This document shows positions 33,939 to 46,668 of a stretch of 64,000 nucleotides of DNA, piece by piece. Each line of letters begins with the position of its first letter. The stretch's first letter is position 1. The stretch is taken from positions 56,745,249 through 56,809,248 of the forward strand of contig OZ038423.1 of assembly GCA_964036155.1 (NCBI GenBank). Direction: 5' to 3'. Source of the DNA: Diploscapter coronatus (taxonomy: Eukaryota; Nematoda; Chromadorea; Rhabditida; Rhabditidae). The notes below the pieces were generated by a model, which was given only the letters and a program-made list of their open reading frames with translations, made no database searches and had not been told where the DNA came from. The translations under genes were made by a program, and so were the position numbers.

Positions 33939-36900
33939 ACTATCAACCCATCAGTATTTTAAATCTTAAAGCTTTACCTCAAGTATCAGTTACTTTGCTA
34001 TTTCAAACTAAATGGGTTTTTATGCGTTTTTCTCCAGTTTTTTAGCTGTGCATAATGTTGTTTTATGTAATTGTTCCTAAATATCTAGATTACATTTTCA
34101 CATGCGTGTTTTATATCATTTTCATTGAATCGGACTATTTTTATAGTCGAGAAACATCTCACTATGATGAAAATTGTAAGGCAGGCGAAATGTCAATTGG
34201 TAACGAAAGCTATCAAATTTCCTACTTTTCGCATTTTTGGCTACAAAAATATTTCTTGAAGTAATTTAGCCAAGATTTTTAAACATAAGATTAATCAGGA
34301 GAAAGCCCTGAAGAGGACTTTTTGAACGAAATAAATTAAATCTTTTCTCATTAGACAGGAAATTCCCCCTCATTATTTCGTGCTTGGCAAACATTTTCTT
34401 GCCCTGCTAAATGGCGCAACTAGAATCTTTCCATCTACAGAAAATCGTCGAATATTTTAGATCTCATTCTTGATATCCACTTCTCAACATGATATCCATA
34501 AATTTTGCTTGAATTAGAACGATTTTTCCTAAAATTTCACTAGAAAAATCATAATTTTATGCCATTTTGTAATTTAAATACTCTATTATCCCTCAGATGA
34601 TAGATTGCAAAGAGAGGAGGAAGGAGTACCCGCGAGATTAACCACTGTATTCCGCGTTTCCGCACCGTATATTTCATATTGTACCCTTCGCGGATACGCG
34701 CCACGTCCTCCCCAACAATCTGTTATTTGAGGAACAATAGAAAGTATATTAAGTTAGAATTATCTTTCCAAAAATTTCTCCTAAAAGTCCATCTCCCAAT
34801 CAATTTTTCGACCAAAAATTCCTTTGTGGAATTTTGCTTGCGTTGTTTCTGCCAATTATGTGCGGTCTATTTGTGCACATCCGTTCGATGCATTTACGCT
34901 TTATTTATCCTTCCTTTCTCCCATTTTATCCGCGCTTTTCTCCCCGTCTTTTTCTCTTTTCCCTCTCGCTTTTCCCATTCTTCCCCAATTTTCGTCCTCC
35001 CTTCCAAACTTGGTCATAAGCCGTGGGCAGAGTGCGCGTCAGCTGCACTGAAAAGCCCAAAATGTGGGTGCGCTTTTTTCTTTTCCCGGCCCTGGGGATA
35101 ACACTTTTCCTCGCATCTTTCGCGACTATTTCAGCGCTTCAGAGCCTATTTCGCACTTTCGAAAGGCATTTTGAAATTCGTTCAAATTCGTGCGCACTTT
35201 CAGGCTACATACGCGCATGTTCTCGCCACTTCGGGTTATTTCGAATTATTCGATTTTGATTGTTGCAATAACTTTTCGATATGCACATACACCCATTCTA
35301 TTTTACGAGCAAAAACAGCGAACGAAAATTGAGAGGATGCAAATCCTCAAAACGGACGTGCGTTTTTCAAGTTTTGACATTCCTCCCTAACTTTCTCATT
35401 TGATAAATGTCGTTCAAAGCATGATAAAGTTATTTGTTTTCAAGTCCTTGCTCACCATTTTCTATGCTTTGATCATCTTTGTGCCAGAATATCGATACTT
35501 TCAAGCTAAACCATGAATCATTCAACGAAAAAATTTCGTGCCATAAATTTTGTGCTTGCAAATTTTCATTGTGCAAAATCTCTAACAACAAAACAAACTG
35601 ATCTATTTTTCAAGCTACATACTTCAACCGCGCTTTCCTCGCGCGAATCAATCATTAATCTAGATCCGATGTTATCATTTATCTAATTTCTTTCCTCTCG
35701 GCTCTTTTCAACTCATATCTCATTTTTCTTTTCCTCTTTATACGTCACAATCCCTCGTTCTCTCAATTTTTCTGCGTCTTTTCTCTCTCCATTCCTTTTA
35801 TCTTTCACCTTTTCTATCTTTTCCCTCTCCTGCCCTATTTTTCTCTGGCCTCTCTCAAATTCCTTCCATCTCTAATTTCGTCATTGGCTCATCGCAAGTC
35901 AATGGCAGTGCCCTGAGCGAGTAGAACGTTGAAGGACGAATTTTGTCATTCTTCTTTTCCGCTCTCTTCACTTTCCCACACTATTTCCCTAAAATTTTCA
36001 TCTTTTCTTCCTAAATTTCCGTCATATTTTCCAATTTTTTGCTAATTCCTCTTCATTTTCGCCTTGTCTTTCAGCTATTTTGATTTGACGCAAACCGCTG
36101 CTGTGTGTCCCTAAGGGCCCTCGAGAATAAAATTCGGAAATTTTTGAAATGTTTTGAATTTTCCCCGTTTCTATTTTTTTGAGAAATAGATTTTCGCGTG
36201 GGAATTCGCCTTGTAAATTAGCGAAAATTAACCGAAGCGATGGTCGTATCGATTTTATTCGAAGCGCACGGCTGCTACAGTGCACATGAAAACGATGACG
36301 ATGCGGTAATTATTGCGAGGATGAATTAGTGCGTGAAATTCACTTCTCTACCAAATATATCGAACTTTGTAGTTTTGTGAGAATCTTGGAATTGCTTGAA
36401 AAGTTCAATCTATATATTGAAGTTACACATGTTTTTATGAAGTTTTTTTTTCTATTATAATTTAATAATTTTCACATTTTGTACGCTCTCATAACTTGCC
36501 TATCTAAGGTTCAATCGAAAGAGAACCAATGTTTTTTTTTCTATCTCAATTTTTCCTTCGTAACATTCTATCATACTTGTGAATTCTCGAAAAAAAAATA
36601 GTTATTATTATCACTGATTCCAAAAACCGATTTTCCCGTACATAAACTAGTCCAGAAATGCCATTACTCATAAGCGCTAATAAATTCTCTTTCATTTGTG
36701 CCAAAGATACCTACGGCGCTCATTCATTTTCAATGTTGCTATTCATATTCGTCGTGCGACGAAGAATGAATACCTATAAAAAGTCCAAGCACTCTGTATT
36801 GAACTCGGGTATATTCATGTCATATATCGCTTCTAAGGCCTAACTCGTGATGATATCCCTATGCAATTTTTATGAGCGCATTTTTAAAGGTAGCAATTAT

Positions 36901-37547
36901 TGTCTGCTCTTTAATTTCATTATTTCTAAAGGTTTTTAGATCAATTTACAGTCTGTAGAGTGGAGAAATAGGCAGAATATGGCATAAGTGTGAAACACTT
37001 GAAGAAAGCGGCTGAAAATCCTGAAATACTTTTGTCTTAATTTAATTAAATAAATTAGGCTTAAATAAAAAACTCGCCTGATTCTCTTATCGTAAATTAA
37101 GCGTTATTTACCCGCAATAATGATGCTGCGAGTTTTCGTAATTAGCGATTAGGTTTTTCTTCCTAGTTTCTCGTTCGCCCCACTCTCGATCCTTTCAAGA
37201 GATAATTAAAATCGCCGTATTTTCCTTCTCCGCGTTCCATCGACATTATTTTGCACATTTCGCACATTGCTTCTCGTGCAAAATGGCTGTTTAATTTTCG
37301 GGGTTCGAAAATTGAGCTAATTTCGTTCCTCGTATACGAAGACTTTCAAAACAATCATTTTTTGCAGATTCAAATCATCAAGTCAACCCACTCATCACTA
37401 AAATTCGCTATATTCTGCCGATTTTTCGGTGCCGACGTCGCTATAGACGGCTGTCATTGAGTTATTCCTACTTTGAGTCAGCGTAATATTTGAAGGTACA
37501 CAAATGTTCTCTATTTTTGCGAAATACGAACTTCAGATCCCACCAAA

Positions 37548-39274
37548 ATGCGGGTCGGTGATATGAAACGTGCTGTCGAGGACGTCATTCTGAGACCCGA
37601 CGAAAATCACACCGGAGAATTGCAGAAGCGTAGCACTATTGCTGCACTGGATCTATGTCAGGTACAAATTTCCCAATTCCAACTACAATAGCTAGGAAAA
37701 CTTCTAGCATCACTATTCTATAAGTCTCTAAAAATCATGATGTTCAAGTGGTCTCAAACCTTCATAGAGGGAGGATTTCAGCTCTCCGCCTCGCCGTCAC
37801 CGACTCCTCCCACGATCCCTTCCGTCGCCACAATCAATGCCTGTTCGTGTTCGTCGGAAGTCGTCGCTCAACCCGCCGAAGTCCGGCCGCCACCCCCTCT
37901 TTGCACGAGCACCAGTCTGGACACGATTGTGAGAACATTAATCTTCCAAAAGAAAAACTGAAGAGTTCCGACATGCTCATGTCATTGATGAAATCGTCAC
38001 ACCAATTCTCAGATTCGGATAACAAAGTTGACATCAGTGATAGTTCAAGCAACCGACTACTAGTCACTTTCAAATCCTGCACCATCAAAATCATGAAAGT
38101 TCAGGTCAACCGACCACAACCTATTTTCTACCGTCACTCTGCCGGAGTTTCACGAAGACAAAGTCGAGTTCTGGGAAATCTTCATTCCAAGAGGAAACGG
38201 AGTAATTCATTGACGAACTATCATAAGAGGTGCATCTCTAACGAAGACACTGATTCTGAGCGATAAATTTCAGCCAAGGCATATCCGTGTCGTTACCGCC
38301 TTCGTCTCGACAGACGCCGCTACGATTTGGTAACGAAGAAGAAGTTTTTCGAAGTAAAACTATTACTGCGAACGAAAAATAAGCCCAGTTTCAGATTCGC
38401 TCGGATCCTCTGAATCACATTCATCGGTGGCTCGTAGCGAAGCCGAGGATTGTTTCCAAGACTTTGTACCGGAAGAGGACGAAAGTGCGATAGGTGAGCA
38501 TACATATTTAAAAAATGATATTGATTCTTCATTACATAGTTAGCAAAGTCGAGAATCGACTTCTTTCTTTACTTTCCAACGGAAGCCGCGAAGAACCCAA
38601 TTTGGTTTTTTAGTCAAAAATATTTATTCGCTGCATCATTTTCCCATCAGTACGTGGTCTGCTCAAAAATGTGGATCTTCTAAAGTCACGCGTGCCTATT
38701 TGGAGAGTGACGTTTTGGCTCCGTATAATTTATGATTCCGCGCACAAACCAGCACTCCTTTCGGCATATTTATGCAGGGAGGAATTAATCACGAGTTAAT
38801 TGCGTGGCGAATGTCTAGTACTCGAAAGAAGACTATATAAATTTATAGGCGAGATTAAGTCAACAGTTTATGAATAATGTGTGGTTGAAGTTTAGCTTCG
38901 GAGAATCTAAAAATTACTTTCCAGAATAACTTGGAAAACAATCAAAGTGAAAAATATCAAAGAGTTTTGTGATATTGCTGCGTCAACATGCTTCTCCATA
39001 TCATACCACATAAGTTAATTCCATGAGAACAAATGGAACTTCGTGCATTCCGATGCAATCACTGACCGATCAGGGTTTAAATTAAAGTTCCAAGTTTTCA
39101 GTGCAAGCCCACATGGCTATGGTAATGGCAATGGGCACGACCTGTCAGATGCCTTCGACCGTGCCGACCGTTCCATTGACACCTTCTCACTCACTTGCAT
39201 CCTCATCTTCTTCCAACCCCTTTTCGAACTACCGACAGCGAACAGATGAGGACGAAGACATGGAGTGCGATTAA
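37548..39274 (+). CDS. PABIR/FAM122-like PP2A-B55 inhibitor homologue
   Basis: Exons 37548-37661, 37768-37928, 38038-38229, 38274-38353, 38395-38493 and 39102-39274 give 272 residues in phase. The vertebrate family inhibits PP2A-B55 through a short helix and promotes mitotic entry. The N-terminal RVGDMKRAVEDVILRP lines up with the human B55-binding helix RLHQIKQEEGMDLINRE. It is followed by EDFSSPPRRHRLLPRSLPSP (human SFSLSD then SASPKRIDFIPVSPAPSP), SRRQSRVLGNLHSKRKR (human RRSQ then SVLGPLKRK) and HKSQGIS (human FFQGIT). The C-terminus is low-complexity Pro/Ser and acidic (DEDEDMECD). The start follows a TTCAG acceptor (AAAATG context). Upstream exons carrying the family's RSNSAP-like motif were not found. 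Exon 3 uses an internal acceptor (CATCAG) chosen because it keeps frame. Confidence 0.68.
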
Positions 39275-41515
39275 ATTTGAACGGTTTAAATCTAATATCT
39301 CGTGGCGATTTGGAAATGTCTAAAGTGACAAATAGTATGCTTAGCTTGGAGAAGGTGGTGGAATGCTACTCTACATTTATATCCTAATCCTTCACGTTGC
39401 GACATTTCCAAGTTGCTGTATCTCGAGTTGCATATATAAATAGCTTAAGTCAGTCTCATTTTAAAAATAGGCGGAGCTAAATTTTTGAATTTTTGCAAGT
39501 GCTGCATTTTTTCATTCGCCTATTTTACATACGATCAAATATCCGGTGAACGATTGCCATTATCATGTTTTTTCTTTATCTTTAAGCCCTAGAGTAAGAA
39601 CGATGGTCTAAATTAGATCGGTATCTTTAATAGCATAATTATTATTTCTATTGAGACGAAGGTACTGTGATTTCTGAATATAGCTGATCGTAGTATATTT
39701 GCTCTAATATATTTTTTTTTCTAAATTCTAGTAATTCCCGATCTTGCCTATTTTAGACGTTCAAGTTAATTTCCTGCAAATCAACTTTCGGATATAAGCT
39801 TTTGCCAAAATTTGCATTCTCTTAATGCTTCCTACCAACATTTCTTCAGTTGTTTCTCAGCTCAATGTAACCATTTTTCTTTAATTAGCCACCACATACA
39901 CTTACTGACTTGCCATAATTCAGTCGAAAATCGCGACGATAACAACGATTCTATGCCAAACTGCATCAATTCAATGTCTCATTTCATAATCGTTATTTAA
40001 CTAAGGCGTAATTAATTGGTTTAATTGCATAATTTTACACTATCGTATGTGCATCCATACAAACTCTGAAGGGTGTACTACCAATAGCTGAAAGCTTCAG
40101 ATTTCTTATTGAAGTAAATGTTTGTCGTACAATTCCTATGGATGCACATATTTTCTATCCGAACTTTCGACTCTACCTAGTCACAATATTACCTAGCTTT
40201 GCGAGTTTCTATTCATGGTCCGATCTTTTCATTTTCCGGTATACAACAAGTTTTATCTGTTTGCATCTCAAAACGACGACGATATACACATTTTCTTTAA
40301 ATTAAAATCTACGTAATTTACGTATGAATCGCGGGGAAAGTAAATATATATAATAAAGTTATTATCGATGTCAAAATTTCTTGAATAAAAGCATTTATGA
40401 AGGTTTGATCTACGTTGTAACGTCTATTTTTATGTTTACTAGAGTAAATAAATTTGCATGAAAAAGTCAACTACCAAAGATTCAAAATGTTGGTTTTGTC
40501 CTGAAATCAGGTATGTTTGTGTGCTCAAATAATAAGTTTAGCAAAAAATACCTATAAATGTGTCCTAAGTTGCTTAAATCCAGTATTTTTGTTGCAGCGA
40601 GTTTATTTTCTCCTATTTGTTCGATAATGTTTGTCGATATACCCATTTTCGGGTGTTTGCTGTCGCAATCAGGTTGAATATGTGACTGTCATAACCTCTT
40701 TTCAACGACACCCTAGGGGCTTTCCCCGTTTGCGTCTTCATATTTCCCGTATTTTAGGTATTTTCTCCTGTTCTATTATCTCATCTATGATATCACGTCT
40801 GCTAACCCCGCCCATTATTTTGTCAATGAGTCAACGTTATGATTAGTATAATGCCATAGCCTCATTTCCAACATTTTAGCGGTTTATTCTGTGTTTCTTG
40901 ATTTATTTTTATTAACTTTCCTACTCACTGTAATTTTTCTCACAATGGTTCCAGTCTAGCACGAATTTACCAGAGGATCATTCAAAATCTTCTGATGAGA
41001 AAATTGTAATGCTACTTTTTCGAATTTTTCATTTCATTTCCAGACTTATAGAAATTTCCGAAAAATCTAATGGTCCAACAATCATACCAGTGAATTATCC
41101 GTTCTCTGATATTTTCCGGATTTCGAACAAAAGTAACTTTCCAATGACCAATTCTCCTGTCTGGACACTGTTTCTTTCAGGATTGCTTTCACTCCGCCGG
41201 TATTACTCAAGTTTTCAACTTCTTTCTTTACTCTACTCTTTGCCTATACTTCACGTCACGTTTTTCAAAAATCGCTCTGACCGCCTTGTATTGTTAGTTT
41301 TCCTCTTCCGGTATTGTAGCCGAATATTACGTCATGAGTTTTTTGACCAGCAACTTTTACCCAGTCAAATCTCGGTATATCAATAGTCCACTCTTACGCT
41401 CATGCTCAGTTTGGTCCTCGATATTTTTCTTGATTTAAACTCCCAAGTTCATATACAGTAAAATTTCTAGTGATTATTCAGTCTTATCAAGTAGCCCTAA
41501 AATTCGTTCCAGGGA
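39275..41515. other. Intergenic region upstream of the SLC17 gene
   Basis: This 2.2-kb AT-rich interval between two plus-strand genes should hold the PABIR-like 3'UTR and the transporter promoter. Open frames at 40631-40846 and 41009-41386 are T/C-rich and carry no recognisable domain. No clear repeat was seen. Confidence 0.4.
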
Positions 41516-44500
41516 ATGTCTCTGAATAATAGCCTGAAACGAGCATCCGATACATTATCTGATACGATTCGTCGAAAATTCTCTCGGAAAACTTGGGAAC
41601 ACAAGGAGCAACTTCATACCGTCACTGAGTCGGTAAGCTTGAAGAGAATCATGTTCTCAATCAACTCCATCTGTTTATGCAAAATGAAAGGCTTTCCGCC
41701 TAAACCTGTGAAACCAGATTTCCCGATTTGCTGTCACCAGATATCACTGATAGTTGACAGTTCGCCGAATTAATTTGCATACCCAAATCAATCGATAGAG
41801 TTGTCACGTGATGATGAGATATTATCATCGTCTCTATCCTTTCTGGATATCTCTGTTAAATTCGACGATATCACCAAATGCCGATCATCTAACAAAGGCG
41901 ATAAATCATCGATATGCAAAAATATCGACAGGTCACTTGAATATATCCGGTTCATCAGCGTCTTATCATTTCTCTGTTAACTCTTTCTGAGAAGATAAAC
42001 TTTCTTATCAGATTTAGAGAAGATGATGCAAAATTATCCCGATGAAACTAACCAGTCAATATGACAAAGAAAATTATTATCTCTATTTTCGTATGAGCCA
42101 ATGCTATTTGTCAATAAACTTTAGTATGACCAAATAATCCCGAATTCAGAAACGCTTCTTCCTGTTCAAAGTCCGATGGCAAATCTCGCTACTCGCCCAT
42201 GTTGGTTTTGCCATTGCCTTCGGAATCCGATCGAACTTCGGTGTCGCGAAAAATCGAATGACCAGCAATTTCACCGATGCCTATGGATACATTCATGTTC
42301 GTCTAAACATTCTACGAAAATAAGTCAAAAAATTCAGGAGCAAGAATTTTTCTGGTCGCCCACAGAGTTGGGGATGATGGAGAGCTCATTCTTCTATGGA
42401 TATGCAGTTTCTCAAATACCTGCCGGAGTCCTAGCAGCTAAATTTGCTCCTAACATGTAAACATATCAAAACTAGTCTCGAATGAAACTGAAATTTAGAT
42501 TGTTGAACATAGGCGTTTTGATAGCTAGTATATTGAATATCGTCATCGCGTTCACTCTGAAGTACCATCCCTTCACGGATTGGGTTGTCATGGCGGTGCA
42601 ATGTACGCAGGGACTTGCTCTGGTACGACTTTGAAGATTTTGAGCAATTTTTAGAAAAGCGATGATCGACATCAAGTGTTCATCATCAAGAGAAGTTGTT
42701 TAAGGGCGTCATCTACCCTTCTATGCACGGCGTCTGGCGTCATTGGGCACCGCCCATGGAGCGTTCAAAGTTGGCCACCACAACCTTCACTGGCAGCTAT
42801 GTCGGTGTCATGGTCGGACTACCGTTGTCAGCTTCACTCGTCTCCTACCTCTCCTGGAGTGCACCATTCTACGTCTACGGTAGAACATCATAACTTTCGA
42901 GAGAAAAAAAGACTGAACTTAGGATGCGCTGGCCTAGTCTGGTCTGTCTTGTGGTTCTTCGTGTCCTCAGGCTCTCCGTCAACTCATCGCTACATAAACC
43001 ACGAAGAGAAGGTCTACATCACTGAAAATGTCGGCAAAGTCGCGACCGCTAATATGACCGTAAGTTAGAGACTACATTCACAGGCATTTTTATGAACATC
43101 TAGCTAACCACCGTTCCCTGGAGTACGATTCTTTGCTCGCTACCAGTCTGGGCTATAATTATCTGCAATTTCTGCCGATCGTGGACCTTCTTCCTACTAC
43201 TCGGCAATCAACTCACCTACATGAAGGACGTGCTGAACATCGACATCAAAAATGTACTTTAGCCAAAATGACCTTTCAAAACGATCCCAACTGCGCTATT
43301 TAGTCGGGCTTTATCTCCATGCTACCGCAGCTTCTCATGACGATCGTCGTCCTTGCCTCGGGTCAATTGGCTGACTACTTTCGATCAAGCGGGAAAATGA
43401 GCACGGAAATGGTTAGGAAGCTCTTCAATACGCTAGGTAATGACACAGCTATCCCCTAATTGATCCATTAAGTACATCTTTAGGGTTCGGCGGAGAAGCT
43501 ATCTTCCTATGTGCCCTAGCTTTCGTCCAGTCACCCGTTCCAGCCGTAGTCTGTCTGATCACTGCCGCTACACTGTCTGGGATGTGCATCGCCGGTACTT
43601 CAAAGTAATTATACTCAAAGATGACATACTTTCAGGCTTTAACGTCAATCATTTCGACATTGCTCCACGATATGCCTCAATTTTGATGGGTCTTTCCAAC
43701 GGAATCGGAGCTCTAGCGGGAATGGGAGGACTCATCACCAATAACCTCACTTCTGATGTAATTTTCTCGTGATTCTAGAAAAATTCACCAGCAGGAATTT
43801 ATCCATGTCCTATCAACAATAATACCGTCCTATCGCACATGGGGACAATCCGGGTATATTGATCACCCGTCGCCACCAGGGCTACTCTTTAGATGGAAGG
43901 GGTGCAGATTAGTTCAATATCGATGTGGATTACATATTGAATCCTTTATTCAATACCAAGTTAATCTAGACAAAAGCTTGAGAATAAAGACACACCTCTC
44001 ACCCTCCGGCTCCTCTTTTATCTGTCCAAGAGAGAGAGAGGGCGAGAGACAAAGACAAAGATGTTTTTACGCTATATTTCCCAATGCAACGTCTCACAGT
44101 CCTATCAGAAATAAAATTAAATGAAAATAATTCCAGAACCCCTCTGGTTGGATGTGGTGCTTCCTTCTAGCTATGGGAGTCGACGTCTTCGGAATCTTTT
44201 TCTATCTGATCTTCGCTAGGGGACATGTTTTGGTATTAAAAACCAATTTCTTCAGAAAATCCAATATTTTTTTAGGAATGGGCTCGTGAGGCTGAACCGG
44301 AAGAAACTTTCGGCGAATTCGTGAGACGAATGTGTAAGTCTTGCAAATTTTTGAGCTTTTAAAAACCTTATCAAATTTCAGCCTCATTTGTGCAAGACAG
44401 TGTCAGAAGAAAGGGACCCAGGAAAACGGCTACTTCATATGAAAAGTAGTCAATTTCAAAATGTTCACAGGTTGAGTTTTTTTTTTGCAGATTTGACGAA

Positions 44501-44671
44501 GAAAGCCGCGAAAATTCATCCGAAATGAAACCGACTTCCAAATCGAATACGATGACAAAAATCTCCGAGGAAACCGGAAATACTGAAAATTCCGAAAGTC
44601 CCGAGAACCAAGAAAAGCTAACAAGTAGCCGACTAGAAACTGATCGACCCCGAGTTTCGAGCGACGAATGA
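41516..44671 (+). CDS. VGLUT-like SLC17 major-facilitator transporter
   Basis: Fourteen exons (41516-41632, 42150-42296, 42338-42456, 42499-42622, 42705-42879, 42923-43059, 43104-43253, 43304-43436, 43484-43594, 43636-43757, 44137-44232, 44276-44333, 44382-44445, 44491-44671) encode 577 residues. SLC17 proteins move organic anions, in VGLUTs vesicular glutamate. Family hallmarks are FGIRSNFGV (TM1), [32 protein letters not shown] (TM7) and [20 protein letters not shown]. Both ends are cytosolic and charged. Of the glutamate-contact residues known in VGLUT2 (R88, H128, R184, E191, R322), only the first and last are kept (R66, R298); the others are E103, Q162 and L169. Substrate is therefore uncertain. 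It resembles the nematode vglu group rather than eat-4. Confidence 0.92.
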
Positions 44672-45500
44672 TTCTTTAATTTTTTTTCAAAAATTTAGGC
44701 ATTTTGTAACTAAAATTCATTTATCATCCACAATACGTGTATCAGAAGAGATAAATTATCTTATTGTTCTTGGAAATAGCGCATTTTCGATGTTCGATTT
44801 CCAAGCTTTACTAACTTGTTGCCCAGTAATGAAGATCACATTTCCCTATTTTTCCATGATTATGAAATTTTGAGACTCAACATCTCATATAATTAGGGTC
44901 ATTAAAGTAATAATTATCCCTATTATGTAATTCTGTAGTCACCTTTTTAGTTTCAATTTTCATTAAAAATTCATACCAATTATACAAATCGACTATGAAG
45001 ATTTCAAAAACAAAATCTATTTTCAATTTCGATTTCAAAAAATGCTCGAAATTGGCATCAGATCAATTTTTTGAGATTTTCATCCAAAATTCAAATTTTA
45101 ATCGAAAATCAAAAAATGAGAAAACTCATTCGATGAGAAATGTCATTAGCTTCAAAATAATATATAACATGCCGGGGTAAAAATGCACTCGGGGGCGTGT
45201 AATCAAACTGAGTGCGAAGTGTTCAAAATAACTCTTCATAAGAAATCGATTAACTATTTTTGCTATATATTTTGAAAATTTTACTTTGAAATTCACTAAT
45301 GGATTGAAATTACTATAAAGAATAAATATTGGATTTGGTTAGAACTTTTGAAATAATATTTGTTGCAGTTGCAATTATCCCTCATCACTTTTGGAGGCAT
45401 TCAAGAGTTGTCTGTATCATGTGCATCGAAATTAAATTGTTATTTCACATTTTATTGAATAAAATTTCCATATGAAATCTGAGATTATTATAATCAAGTT
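44672..45500. other. Convergent spacer between transporter and kelch gene
   Basis: This is AT-rich 3' flanking DNA for both genes. ATTTTATTGAATAAAATT near 45450-45466 gives AATAAA on both strands and may serve both genes. No gene was recognised. Confidence 0.45.
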
Positions 45501-46668
45501 TTATCTTATATCAACTTTTCCGGCTTCACGCCATTGATTCGTTTGCGGATCGTATTCCTCGATTGAATTACAAAAAACTCTAAAACCTTCTTGATATCTA
45601 AATTAACAAATATTTAGTATAAAGATATACAAAATTTCAACTCACCTTCCGATTGCATACAATTTTCCATTCGTAGCAACAAGCGAATGATTCATTCTTT
45701 CATAGTTCATATCAGCGATTCGAGAAATTTGACTGTCAACTGAAGCTGAGGGGTCGAAACACAGACAGGATTTGAATGTATCACAACCACTAAATATATA
45801 ATGATACATTATTTATCATACAAAATTAACGACTTCCATCCTCCAGTTATGTAAATTCTTCCATTTAGCGACCCCACTCCGAAATAATGACGCCATTCTG
45901 GAATCTCTCCAATTTCAGTCCATTCCCGTTCATCGTCTGATAATCGATATATTTTTTTACTACCCCATCCATCAATAACTGAACACCCATAATTACAATA
46001 ATGACAATGAATATTCTATAATGTGACCGTATAAAATGCCATCGCATGCTATTGTTTGAGCACGACTAATTGGAAGAGGAAAAGCAGGTCCTGCTTGCCA
46101 TTTTCCATCTATTAAACCCTGAATTAATTATTTAATGGACTTTCATTCGATTTTCTTACATCAACTAGATTCGTATATTTCCATATTTTAGGATTCCGCC
46201 CACCCAAATAATACAATTTGTCTTTGAAATAAGCGACTGATGCAGCAATACGCCATTCAGGAGGTTCTGGACCTGAAAAATGATTTGAATCGATCATTCA
46301 TGGATTTGTTGATAAGACCTCTTGAAAATTGTCGAGTATTCAAGTCAAATATTTCAAATGATTTCTTACACGAATTAATTGAGAAAATCTAAAGTTATAA
46401 AGTTGACAATGACAAATAAAACAATCTACTTTATCTTTTGTAGTTGCAACTTCCCACGGCCATAAATAATTAGTAAATCTCTCAATCTGCTCAGCAGAAT
46501 TAGTATGCGAATCAAACAGACAAATTCTTCCTTCTCCAACACCGTTGTCTTTATAAGGCACTAAATACTCAAATTAACTTTCGAGAATACAAGAAATATT
46601 TTCCTACGATAGAATAAAGTTTCCCTCTCGAGCACTATCGGCAGATGTTTCTTGATTATTTGCATCAT
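45501..46668 (-). CDS. Kelch-repeat beta-propeller protein without an obvious BTB domain
   Basis: Eight exons (46608-46668, 46430-46560, 46319-46388, 46160-46272, 46028-46118, 45831-45978, 45646-45789, 45501-45597) encode 284 residues with closing phases. Kelch signatures include KLYYLGGRNPKIWKY, WRHYFGVGSLNGRIYITGGW, ERMNHSLVATNGKLYAIGR and EEYDPQTNQWREAG, giving about six blades. No BTB, BACK or F-box segment precedes them in the window; the short start (MMQIIKKHLPIVLERETLF) may be only a fragment of a longer N-terminal part. Codons are strongly A/T-ending (GAA, AAT, TTA), unlike the neighbouring rpl-6, PIR-1 and APC4 genes, which suggests low expression or a fast-evolving paralogue. AATAAA lies on this strand at 45451-45456. 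Confidence 0.82.

Larger units (their letters stand above)
28496..37547. other. 9-kb gene-poor region
   Basis: The sequence is AT-rich with long pyrimidine-rich tracts and no gene model I can support. Plus-strand open frames at 32497-32892 and 34679-35101 come from T/C-rich composition and lack acceptor/donor context. Separate entries cover a CTATTTC-rich repeat (28850-29330), a possible decayed L-domain copy (30310-31404) and a TGATAA cluster (33857-33938). The right end should contain the promoter of the PABIR-like gene. Confidence 0.5.

Noticed and set aside
32497..35101. Long plus-strand open frames (131 and 140 codons)
   Set aside because: They lie in pyrimidine-rich DNA, translate to Leu/Phe/Ser-rich strings without domains, and have no consistent splice context.
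37748..38266. 172-codon continuous ORF at the PABIR-like locus
   Set aside because: Its first half is in the wrong frame for the family motifs. The spliced model matches PABIR in order, and only the second half (about 38038 on) shares this frame.
43758..44136. MITE in the 379-bp transporter intron (repeated GTCCTATC words)
   Set aside because: Two short word matches without inverted ends or a target duplication.
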